The position numbers were made by a program, and so were the translations under genes. The notes below the pieces were generated by a model, which was given only the letters and a program-made list of their open reading frames with translations, was not told the DNA's origin and did no database searches. Shown piece by piece: positions 47,833 through 58,859 of a DNA stretch of 64,000 nt (position 1 is its first letter; each line of letters opens with the position of its first letter). The DNA is from Perca fluviatilis (taxonomy: Eukaryota; Chordata; Actinopteri; Perciformes; Percidae). The stretch spans positions 39,254,294 to 39,318,293 of the forward strand of contig NC_053122.1 in assembly GCF_010015445.1 (NCBI RefSeq), read 5' to 3'.

Positions 47833-48919
47833 AATTTCATTTTCATTTCAATTTCATCATTTTTCTGGAAGGACTGTCAATTGTCCTTATTTGATATAAT
47901 TTATCATATTCTGTATCACTGACAAAAACTATGAATCTTCTCTGTTGAAACAAGTGCTCTAACAAGAGAAGAAACTGATGAGCAGTTTGGGCATTTGCGT
48001 CTTTTCTCTTTTTATTATCTACTTGTCAAACTGTCTCAGCACCATTGGCCAGTGTGGATTAACTGGGAAATAAAGAGCATCAGCATCAGTGACGAAGCAA
48101 AAAAAAGAATAATCTTTTCTGAATTTCAGCAAGTGTACAAAGGACAAGTTTGATGAGCTGCTTGGGCATTCACGTCTGTTTCGTATGCTTAACATGCATC
48201 CAAACAGCTTTTTGGCATCTGAACAGAGGAGCAGGCGCCAGCACCAGATGGGGTAGCGGAACGAAATGTTACCGGAAATATGGCTGTGCCGCGCAAAGAA
48301 CCTAATGAACCAAGGCATTTGGCAGATGAGCGATGACGTTCCTGAAAGATTTGAGTAATACAGACTGGAGCTCCAGATGTGTTGCCACAAGAAGTGGGTC
48401 TGGCACAGAGGACACAATCTTAAAATAAAAACCAGCACTGTCAGCTGTAAAGCCAGTATGTCAAGTTCTCAGGAGTAAGGACATTCCTCCATCATAAATA
48501 GTTGCTGTTGCACCAGTAGCTTTAAAATCAAGTTAAAAATGATGCTTAAAGCTACAAACTCTAACCACGGATTCTATCATCTAACAGAAATAAAGGGGCT
48601 AAAGTATAGGAGCGTGGCTAAAGTATAGGGGCGTGGCTAAGTTGCATGGCCGTGGCTAAAGTACAGGGCACGGCATAAGACCCGCATTTTGTTGCTCAAG
48701 TGTAGACCACACATTGTATATTTCATGTAAATTGGATTATGTTGTATTATTATGTTATATTATGGATTATGTTATGTTGTAATATAAGGCTGACTTCCTG
48801 TTGCCAGCAGGTTGCGCTATGACTAGCCCTCTGGGCTCCGACCCACACACAGACGTGCATGAGCACTGCCGTGTCGCTGCTTTAGAGCAAAGTGGAGAAA
48901 ATATTATCATACCGCATGT
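47833..48919. other. Intronic sequence with a short tandem repeat
   Basis: 48594-48680 has about four imperfect units of GGGCGTGGCTAAAGTATA. The rest shows nothing supported. Confidence 0.45.
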
Positions 48920-49394
48920 TTAACCCTCATGCCCTCCTCAAAAAAAATAACACTGGACACCTTTGTGGCAAAAATGTACACGCACACAAAAACTGCTATT
49001 AAATCATCATATATCAATATCTTTTTCTGCTTTTTTTTCATAAATCACTTAAACAACTTCTAACTTAATCAAAACCACCAAACATTCAAACATTTTCAGG
49101 ATTTTAACCCTTTAAATGCCAGTTTATTTATTTGAAGTATTTCATTATTTATTACAAAAAAGACAAAAAATGATTTTTTTTCCATATAATGAATAATATG
49201 TAGATGGGGCTTTGATGGGGATTAGAGGCTTGGATATGTCAAAGATTAGATATGAGTCTGTGTAAATCTGTAAGCAAGCAATGATCATTTTAGGGCTGAA
49301 AAAAGGCATCTTTTGAAGGATGAGTTTCATGTGTCTTTGAAGACGTGCTTCAATAAAAACATTGTCTCCTGCATGTGCTGTAAACTGATGCTTA

Positions 49395-49850
49395 TCATTT
49401 CAAATGGTTTGTGTGACATGGTGGCCCTGAAGACTGGTCTCCCACTATGGACATCCCACAGGCTCCGGGTGGATTCCCCTTTGGACCGGTACACACCAGC
49501 CAAGTGTGAAGTCCCATGTATGTTAAAATCTCTTGAGCATCCACATCACTCCATCCTGAGATTGAACACCTCCCGTGTAGGTTTGTCATTTCCTGAATCA
49601 GCTGATCATGTCAGGAGTGAAGAAAAGGTGGAAAGAGGATGCCACATCATGGATTCTTGATATGGCATATCTCGTGGGCTCTGGCATCATGCCGGTCGGT
49701 GCTTGAATGTTGCGGCGCGGCCTCAGTATTAGATGGAGACCAGACTTGCCAATTCTTCACTGTCCATTCAATGTTAGGATGGACAGGATCTTCAGTGTCC
49801 TCTCCACTTTCAGAGGAAGGGTTAGAGGCACTCACAGAGTTGGAGGACAC
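49395..49850 (-). pseudogene. piggyBac transposase N-terminal fragment, locus 2
   Basis: Minus-strand translation repeats the locus 1 peptides (SNSVSASNPSSESGEDTEDP, WTVKNWQVWSPSNTE, MTNLHGRCSISGWSDVDAQE, and in a shifted frame LAGVYRSKGESTRSLWDVHS). A frameshift near 49715 and a stop near 49660-49640 break it. The same frameshift after TYMGL is present as in locus 1. Catalytic region absent. Confidence 0.8.
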
Positions 49851-50131
49851 CAGTGACCATTTTGTCAGACTCCAGAAACTTGTGTCATCTTCAGATGAGT
49901 CCTGCAGTTGGCTGGAAGATAAAGGCTCCTTCTCTTTGCTCCAGGTCTTTCTCCTTCTCTAGAGCCAGGTGCATCAACACACTAATAGTTGTTTTTGTTT
50001 ACAACAAATGCAGGAAACAATGTTTTTATTCAAGCACGTCTTCAAAGACACATGAAATGCATCCTTCAAAAGAAGCCCTTTTTTCACCCAGATTTACACA
50101 AACTCTCTCTCACACACAGACACGCATGCAT

Positions 50132-50135
<4 letters not shown>

Positions 50136-50207
<72 letters not shown>

Positions 50208-50371
50208 CTCCATAATATAACTGGCTAAAGTAAGGTGCGCTTTTTTCACCACTAAAATTATCATTGTTTGTTTACAGATTTACACAAACTCTCTCTCACA
50301 CACAGACATGCATACATGCATGCACACACACACACACACACATACGCATACATACACACACACGCATACAT

Positions 50372-50403
<32 letters not shown>

Positions 50404-50548
50404 CCAACCCACACACACACACCCACCCACCCACAGACACACACAAATATACATATATACACACACACACACACACACAGACACACATACACACACACAT
50501 ATACACACACACACACATACACACACACACACACACGCAGGCACGCGG

Positions 50549-50591
<43 letters not shown>

Positions 50592-51520
50592 CTCCATAAT
50601 ATAACTATAATTTCATGCATCGGCCTACAAGGGCAAAATGGTTGAATCTGGTGAAATACTGTAAAAATGTCAAATATGACTAGTTTTCTTCCAAATGAAA
50701 TGCTAACATTACAGAATGCATGGTTTTATACTGTAAAGGCAGTGAGATCAAAACATGTGGTTATAATGGAAGTCAATGGGGCCATTTTTGCCTCGAAGGT
50801 GTCCAGAGGGAGTATCTGGAATTACATAAAAAATACTAATGCAATCAAATCAGTTTTGTTGCTTATCTTTGACATATCCAAGCCTCTAATCACCACCAAA
50901 GCCCCATCTACATATTATTCATTATATGGGAAAAAATCATTTTTGTGTTTTTTTTATACAAAATGACATACTTCAAATACATAAACTGGCATTTAAAGGG
51001 TTAAAATCCTGAAAATGATTGAATGTTTGGTGGTTTTGATTAGGTAAGAAGTTGTTTAAGTGATTCATGAAAAAAGCAGAAAAAAATATTGATATATGAT
51101 GATTTAATAACAGTTTTTGTGTGCGGTGGACATTTTGGCCTCGGAGGTGTCCAGAGGGTACAAAATGAATCATTTAAGTATAAAAAAACTAAGAGTAAAA
51201 AACACTGGATTTAAAAAATTTGACTGAAAAGAAGGATTCCTACAAAATTTCATGCCATAAGAAGTAACACAGCAAAAATGATCACAAAATGAAAAAAAAA
51301 ACTTGAGAAAAATGTACAAAAATGACCGAAGAGGGCATGAGGGCTAGAGCCAGGTGTTTTTGTTTACAACAAATGCAGGAGACAATGTTTTTATTCAAGC
51401 ACGTCTTCAAAGACACATGAAATGCATCCTTCAAAAGAAGCCCTTTTTCACCCAGATTTACACAAACTCTCTCTCATACACAGACACGCATGCACGCACA
51501 CACACACACACAGACACACA

Positions 51521-51557
<37 letters not shown>

Positions 51558-51800
51558 CTCTATAATATAACTGGCAAAAGTAAGGTGTGCTTTTTTCAAC
51601 CCTAAATTTATCATCGTTTGTTTACAGATTTACACAAACTCTCTCTCACACACAGACACGCATGCATGCACGCACGCGCACACACACACACAGCTCTATA
51701 ATATAACTGGCAAAAGGTGCGCTTTTTTCAACCCTAAAATTATCACTGTTTGTTTACAGATTTATACAAACTCTCTCTCACACACAGACATGCATGCACG

Positions 51801-51869
<69 letters not shown>

Positions 51870-51951
51870 CTCCATAATGTAACTGGCAAAAGTAAGGTGC
51901 GCATTTTTTCACCCCTAAAATTATCGTCGTTTGTTTACAGATTTACACAAA

Positions 51952-51965
<14 letters not shown>
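50136..51965. repeat. Tandem CA-array units inside piggyBac locus 2
   Basis: Repeated cassette: (CA)n, then GCTCCATAATATAACTGGC, AAAGTAAGGTGCGCTTTTTT, GTTTGTTTACAGATTTACAC, AAACTCTCTCTCACACACAG, then (CA)n again. Cassettes start near 50206, 51553, 51690 and 51868. CA arrays include 50136-50205, 50320-50590, 51500-51555 and 51805-51868, with a further one at 51960-52090. Confidence 0.85.
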
Positions 51966-52021
<56 letters not shown>

Positions 52022-52026
52022 TACAT

Positions 52027-52072
<46 letters not shown>

Positions 52073-52712
52073 ACATACACACACAGACAGACACAGCTCC
52101 ATAATATAACTGGAAAAAATACAATGATTTCATGCATCGGCCTACAAGGGCAAAATGGTTCAATCTGGTGAAATACTGTAAAAATGTCAAATATGACCAC
52201 TTTTGTTCAAAATGGAACTACATAAAAAATACCAATGAAATCAAATCAGTTTTGTTGCTTATCTTTGACATATCCAAGCCTCTAATCACCACCAAAGCCC
52301 CATCTAAATATTATTCATTATATGGGAAAAAAATCATTTTTTGTGTTTTTTTTTTTATAAATGACATACTTCAAATAAATAAACTGGCATTTAAAGGGTT
52401 AAAATCCTGAAAATGATTGAATGTTTGGTGGTTTTGATTAAGTTAGAAGTTGTTTAAGTGATTTATGAAAAAAAGCAGAAAAAATTATTGATATATGATG
52501 ATTTAATAGCAGTTTTTGTGTGCGTGGACATTTTTGCCACGAAGGTGTCGAAAGGGTACAAAATGAATCATTTAAGTATAAAAAACATGAAAGAGTAAAA
52601 AACACTGGATTTAAAAATTTTGACTAAAAAGAAAGGTTCCCACAAAATGTCATGCCATAAGCAGTAACAGCAAAAATGATCACAAAATGCCCGAAGAGGG
52701 CATGAGGGTTAA

Positions 52713-53655
52713 ATTAAACATAACTACTGTTAGCAATGTGACAAAGGCATGCATTGAGCTCAAAGCCAACCAGTTGGGAGCCGGGGTTAAACAGACCTGT
52801 TGAAAACAGCAAAGATAACATTATGTTAGTCACTGATCCATCAGAACGAGAGCCCAGTTCTGATCAGTTTTCATTCCTTTGAAATCACAAAGGTTTCTGC
52901 AGCGTTGAAATGCCCACCAATGTTTACAAGGCTCTTCCTCCTTTCCGGGTCATGCAACTTATTTTTAAATTTGTATTAAGAAATAAAGAGATATTAGATT
53001 CAGCTGATAATTCTGCATAATAAAACGCATAACATGCCCCAAGAACTAATAAAATAAGTTAAGAAATGGTTAATATCTTTTCCCATCCAACTCAAATCTC
53101 TTCAGTCTCCACTGCACAATGTCAGTGTCAGTCTCTATTAGTGTTGGGGTTTGATAGAATTCTCCTGAGTCCTCTTGAACAAGACACTACCACTGCCGAC
53201 ATTACTGTTGATGGTCCGCGAACAATAACACATTGTCTGACACAATTGCATCCACCCTTCTGAGCTAATTTAGTTAGTTCCACTCATTACAGAACATTTC
53301 AGATGAATTACGACCTCAACTGCCACAAAGTCAGGCACAAGTCTCTCTAACAGCTTCACAGTGTGTTAGGCCAGCTTTCGCCACCAAACAGCCATAAAAC
53401 TGAGTCTTTAATGGCAGCCGGTGGCTGAGAAAATGGGCGTTAGCGGCGGGTGAACAGACGGCATCTGACACAACAGGTTAGTAAATGTTGGAGCGTCTGC
53501 CAGTATATGACTCTACACTTCTAACAGACGACTAAACCAAACACAGAAATGCGGTCAGGAGGTTTGAAACCAGTTGAGGTAAAAGGGCAGAGTGAGATGC
53601 TTCCACTTCCAAATAGCTGACTAAATGCAGTGCAAAAGGGGCGAAGACGCAGGAT
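52713..53655. other. Intronic sequence, nothing recognised
   Basis: No feature supported between the piggyBac derivative and the LINE 3' end. Confidence 0.4.
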
Positions 53656-53870
53656 GTTTGATTTGATTTGATTTGATTTATTTAATTGTAAGAGAGTGCC
53701 TTACACATGATAAAAGGACATCAAATACAATCGAGGATAAAAACACAATAAAGTCCAAGACTTATTTCCATTGTGGTCCTCAACACACATCAGGAAAAGA
53801 CAAGATACTCAATGACATAACATAAAAACATTTTTCTTAAATAAATAAAAATAGTAACTTGCCCTTTAAT

Positions 53871-54145
53871 CTATTCGGCAACCCTCTCTAGTAACCAGAC
53901 CTTGATGCTCTTTTTAAAAGAGTTCAGGCTGGAAATGACTTTAATATGACGATCTAACTTGTTCCACTGAACAGCCCCCATATAGGCAAAGGTTCCTTTC
54001 CCTAACACTGTCTTAAATTTATAAGGACACAGGTCAGATATGCTGCCATGAGTATTAATATTGTGTGTGTCCTTTACCTTAGTTATAAGACACGACAAAA
54101 AAATTGGGACACTACCAAACAACATTTTCTGAATCATGGTCAGTC
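53871..54145 (-). pseudogene. LINE ORF2 C-terminal end, left of the insertion
   Basis: Translation LTMIQKMLFGSVPIFLSC, then HNINTHGSISDLCPYKFKTV, GTFAYMGAVQWNKLDRHIKV, SLNSFKKSIKVWLLERV. The pattern H(N/T)(T/I)R...S...PR.....G..(S/A)....A..WN.L......I.....FK..LK..LL is the standard C-terminus of L2-type LINEs. It joins in frame to the RT piece across the TTAA site. Confidence 0.82.
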
Positions 54146-54149
54146 TTAA

Positions 54150-56072
54150 AGGGGTGATAGAATGATTATATAGGGTATTTCACACTGTTCCTTATGGTCT
54201 CCTAATGGGGTATGTAACATTGGTTGGGCTGAAAATGGCCTGGTTGATATTTTATGGGCCCTTATGCATCCCTGTGTTTAGGCCCTATTTGTAACAAGAG
54301 CTTTTCTTCCAAATATGGTATGGTCATGAATATTTAGATGAGCTGCGCGGTGATTGGTTGAGCGACTTGCCATACGCTGACATTAGAGTCGCGCGCTGAT
54401 TGGTTGAGCAAATCCCCAATACACATACATTAGAGAAGCGACAGAATCTCATATTCCAGACACTGCAATGTTTCATTACCAAATTCACTTCTGAGACTTT
54501 TTTAAGCGAGAAATCCACTATATAAAGCTCAAATATGGGCCGTTTACAAAAATTGATGGCTAATTGCAAATTTGGTAAGACGTGTCGGAGTTTAGGAGCT
54601 CCACACAGTCTGACGAGAAAGCGACAGCCTGCTGGGCTCCATACCCAGGGCAAAGTCACCCTTTGTGGATACTGCATATGGGGCTCCGCGGCCAGCTGCC
54701 GGCATAACTATATCTATAAATAATACATTTACGGTTTTGAATGTCCCAATGTCTTATAAAGCTAACCGTTGTGTCCGATTTGATTTTAAGGCATTTTTAT
54801 GAACGCGAGGAGTCTTTCTAGGACAAGCAGCTGCTTGCTATATGTCCCATTTATTACAATGGGGAAATACCGCAGCTAGCTAGCTACACTTTCGCCATAA
54901 CTAAATTATATTTACTGTTTGAATTTCGTCACGCCACTTATACAACACATTCCCCAATGTCTTATAAAGCTAACCATTGTGTCCGATTTGATTTTAAGGC
55001 ATTTTTATGAACGCGAGGCGTCTTTGTAGGACGAGCAGCTGCTTGCTATATGTCCCATTCATTACAATGGGAAAATACCGCAGCTAGCTAGCTACATTGT
55101 CGCCATAACTAAATTATATTTAAAGTTTGAATTTCGTCACGCCACTTATACAACATCATTCCCCAATGTCTTGTAAAGCTAACCGTTGTGTCCGGATTTT
55201 AAGGCATTTTTATGCAACGCTAGCATGCTTTTGTAGGAGCGAACAGCTGCTTGCTATATGTCCCATTCATTACAATGGGGAAATACCGCAGCTTGCTCAC
55301 TTTCGCATAACTAAAGTATATTTACAGTTTGAATTTCGTCACAGCATGAATATTAGAGGTTCCTCAAGGTCTTACAAAGCTTAGCTAACACTTGTCCGAT
55401 TTCGGATATCAATTGAATGTATTTTTGTGAATGTCAGAGTTAGGAGGAGGCTAGCTAGCTCTCATTGATGGACTCCATCTCACCGCGGATCTATCAATGA
55501 GACTCGCGGACAAGAGGCGTTTATTTCCCCGATTGTTTGTTTAAATAACTCAACACACATACCCATTAGAAGATTAACTGGAACCTGCGGGCTGCGGTAA
55601 AAGATTGCGGGCGTAACAAGCTCGCTGACAGGGCGGCGATGTAGCAACCCAGGCAGCACCAACACCGGCACTAAACTCCGACACACAGTCGGAGAAAATT
55701 TGCAATTAGCCATCCTTTTTCGTAAAGCGGCCCATATTCGAGCTTTATATGGTTGATTTCTCGCATAAAAAAGTTTCAGAAGTGAATTTTGTAATGGAAT
55801 AGCAGAGATCTGCGTGACCTAGCTAGATTCAGAAGACTACCTGATGTTGGGGCGTGACTGTTCTCTTAAGGTTCCGGATTTTGAGATGCTTGCGCAAGCA
55901 ACTCAGCTTTGTTGGGATTCGCCCGTTTTCAGCGGCAGTTTCAAAATATGAGATTTTCATAGTAAAGGGGTGTCAGTGGGATTTTGAGCTTCTATGTATG
56001 TCCTATTTACCCACCGAACTGTCGTTATTCAACTATCACAGGGTAAAATCGGTTTTGCATTCTATCACCCCT
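54150..56072. mobile_element. TTAA-type DNA element, copy 2 (complete ends)
   Basis: Flanked by TTAA at 54146-54149 and 56073-56076; ends AGGGGTGATAGAATG and CATTCTATCACCCCT are perfect inverted repeats. It sits inside the coding frame of a LINE: removing it and one TTAA restores codons ATG TTA AGA CTG. TTAA targeting is the piggyBac habit, but no transposase remains. It contains an array of four units of about 208 bp (54735-55400) and an internal core shared with the Harbinger MITE at 24.1 kb. Confidence 0.9.
54735..55400. repeat. Tandem array, four units of about 208 bp
   Basis: Each unit has CCCAATGTCTTATAAAGCTA, AGGCATTTTTATGAACGC, AGCAGCTGCTTGCTATATGT, CCCATT.ATTACAATGGG and TTTGAATTTCGTCACGCCAC. 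Units begin near 54745, 54955, 55165 and 55355; the last is partial and diverged. Confidence 0.85.
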
Positions 56073-56076
56073 TTAA

Positions 56077-57830
56077 CATAGTAACACAAGACTCCACATG
56101 GAGCCAGTTGAGCTCAACAAATTGTGACCTACCTATGTGAGACCTATGGCCCAAATTCAGAATTACTCTTATTAATTTATTCTGTGCTGTTTGCAGCTTC
56201 CCTTTGAGTCTATTTGTTAGGCCTTCAAACCAGGAGGTACATGCAAATTCATAGTGATTTAAAATTAAGGCATTAGCTAAGATGATCATTGTTGACCGTT
56301 CTAAAAATTTAGAATTTCTGGCTAAAAACTTTGTGAGCCCCGTGACTTTACTCAAAACCTTATTGGCCATATTCCTGCCATCCAAGTTGTTTTCTAGGAT
56401 GCAACCCAGGTATTTTACTGACGTTTTTGCACTGACCACAACATTATTCAAAATGACCCTAAATTCCGAGCATCTGTTCAATCTGTATTTTGAACCGAAC
56501 AAGATGGCCTCTGTCTTACGAAAATGTAGTGACAGCATATTGTCAATCAGCCAGTTGTTAACAGAAGATAGCTCTGAGCTCAGGGTACTCTCTAGTGTGG
56601 ATTGTTGTTTATGAGACATTAAAAGTGCAGAGTCATCAGCGTACAAAAATAGTTCACATGAACAGGAGTCTGCCATATCATTAATGTATGTTAAAAATAA
56701 GGACCGCCCGAGGATACTTCCTTGTGGAACGCCACATTCAACTACACTAGGGTCAGACGGTACTCCCCCTAAAACCACCAATTGTTCCCTCCCTCATAGG
56801 TAAGACCTAAACCACCTACAGGTGGAGCTGTCTGCCCCCAAAGCCTCCAGTTTGGCAATCAGTCTGTCATGATTGACCGTATCAAATGCTTTTTGAAGAT
56901 CCAATAACACCATTCCGCAGAGATTTCCATTATCTACTTCCCTGCGTATGGTGTCGGTTAAATACAATAGGCATGATTCAGTGGAATGTGACTTCCTAAA
57001 TCCGGACTGGAATTTAAACATGAAGTTGTTTTTATTCATGTATTTATTAAATTGCTCATTAACCAACTTTTCAAACTTTTTTGAGACTGTGCACAAAATA
57101 GATACTGGTCTGTAGTTACCAGGATCATGGCGGTTTCCCTTTTTAAAAAGGGGAACTACCTTGGCCCTCTTAAGGTCATTGGGAAAAACACCCAATTCAA
57201 CAGACAGATTAAAAATATGGGAGATGCAAGGGGCTATGTGGGCAGCAGCATCTCGTAAAAACCGAGGGGATATTCCATCTAGCCCAGGGCCCTTAGAGCA
57301 GTCTAGCTGTAAGAGCTTTTTTTCCATCTCCCCTACCTCAACCTTCCGTAAGGAAAATGAATTGGGCAGTGCTCCAAGTTTATTATAGAAAGATTTCACC
57401 CTATCTATGTTAAATAACCCAGATGAAGGATGAAGATTTGAAACCAGCTTTTCTGCTATAGCAGTAAAATAAATATTAAAATGATTAGCAACCTCTTATT
57501 AAAATTAAGGGAGCCCTTAATTTTTAGTCCTGTGTTTCCTGGATTCTTGGCATTTGTCTTAGTGGCCCCCAATTCTTTTAAGGTCTTCCACAACTTTTTT
57601 GGGTTATCCTTATTATTTAATATATCATTCTTATAGTGAGTTGATTTTGCATCTCTAATAAAATCCAGAGTATTATTTCTTGCTTGCTTATATAAAATAA
57701 AATCATCATGATTTTTTGTTTTATGAAAAGTTTTAAGTGCTTTTTCCCTGGTTTTAATAGCATCATGTATAACTTCGTCAAACCATGCACTACAACGCTG
57801 TTTAACTCTAATCTGTCTGAGAGGGGTCAC
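56077..57830 (-). pseudogene. LINE reverse transcriptase
   Basis: Motifs in order: LDCSKGPGLDGISPRFLRDA, VVPLFKKGNRHDPGNYRPVS, FQSGFRKSHSTESCLLYLTD, GMVLLDLQKAFDTVNHDRLI (motif A), a stop just after WFRSYL (about 56795), VECGVPQGSILGRSLFLTYI (motif B), ELFLYADDSALL (motif C, YADD), SVKYLGCILENNL (thumb). The upstream helical part (57456-57830) reads CSAWFDEVIHDAIKTREKAL. The frame runs up to the TTAA at 56073 and continues beyond the insertion. Confidence 0.88.
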
Positions 57831-58299
57831 CTTATTGATGATTTAAAAAAAATTATCTTTAAACTGTCACCATGCTATGTTAACACATGAACAATTTACC
57901 ACAGGGGACCAATCCACATCATCAACCAGCATCTTGAAAGTTTCCTGGGAGTAATGTTTAAATGATCTGGATAGTACAGTCTTGTGAGAGCAAAAGGTTT
58001 TTTTACCAGATTTTCTTGTGCAAAAGATTATATTATGATCACTTATGCCATAAGTAATAGTACCACTCTGAGATGTTTTCAGGGCTGAAGCTGGCACTTT
58101 TATCCAGAAGGACCAACAGCAAATGAGCTTCAGTTCCTAGATGGACAAAAATGCAAGCAGACACCAGTGAGGAAGTCCAAAGTCAAGCGTTCATGCCTTG
58201 ACAAAAAAGTCAGAATTTCTTCTGACTTTATTCTCAGAGTTTTGACTTTAAAAACCGAACTCAAATACATTTTTCACATGTGGCCCTAATCCTCTTCCA

Positions 58300-58500
58300 T
58301 ACATATACACTAATGAAACAATCTCATATACACTACTGAAGCACTATGAGAACCTTTCAATAGTGTGTGAGAGCATTTCACTAGATGTGTGTGAGGTTTC
58401 AGTATAGTATGTGAGCGTATAATTGTTTCAGTAGTGTATGAAAGCATTTCACTAGAGTGTGTGAGAGCATTTCACTTGTACCGTATGTGTGTAAGGTAAT
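58300..58500. repeat. Degenerate tandem repeat
   Basis: Repeated phrases GTGTGTGAGAGCATTTCACT and TTTCAGTA.TGTATG with irregular spacing, about six units. No coding content; the flanks (58141-58859) show nothing else. Confidence 0.7.
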
Positions 58501-58859
58501 TGTGAATAATGTCCCAGATGGCCCCCAATAACAGTCGGACTTCGTCGGCACTAGTTCTTGGCTGTCGGCTGGGTGTGTCAGAACCTTGAGAGACAGCTCA
58601 TTGTGTACTTGCCCTGATGAAGGCCTTAATGTCCCAACCCCCAATTGCTCAGGTCGTCTTTAATGGGAAGCCCCCTCACTCTGACATCTCTCAATTTAGT
58701 ACATGTATAACAGGGTTCGACATAAGCAATGGCCCGATGGACCGGGGCCAGTAAAACAGTATGTCGGGCAAGTTGATTGTCCAAGCCAGTGATATTGTTA
58801 GTGTCAATCAAAGTCACGTGTCAGTTCTTTGTAATTTGATGCTAACGTTAAGTGCTACA

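Larger units (their letters stand above)
48924..52708 (-). mobile_element. piggyBac derivative, locus 2, expanded
   Basis: Flanked by TTAA at 48920-48923 and 52709-52712 with ends CCCTCATGCCCTC and GAGGGCATGAGGG. The transposase fragment is on the minus strand and ends at the same internal junction as locus 1, so both derive from one deleted parent. The right side holds two right arms (50590-51340 and about 52110-52708), the first ending in a full GAGGGCATGAGGG without TTAA, plus four to five units of a CA-array-bearing repeat (50208-51965). The left arm is shorter and lacks a microsatellite. Confidence 0.82.
53656..58140 (-). mobile_element. 5'-truncated L2/CR1-like LINE, split by a TTAA element
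   Basis: Minus strand. From right: endonuclease C-terminus (57867-58097, with GISDHNIIFC), linker helix region (57456-57830), reverse transcriptase (56065-57399), then a 1923-bp DNA element at 54150-56072, then the C-terminal end (53871-54145). The 3' end carries a short microsatellite, (TTTGA)n on plus at 53656-53680, as many L2/CR1-type LINEs do. Upstream of 58140 no more LINE sequence is recognisable. Several frameshifts; dead. Confidence 0.85.
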
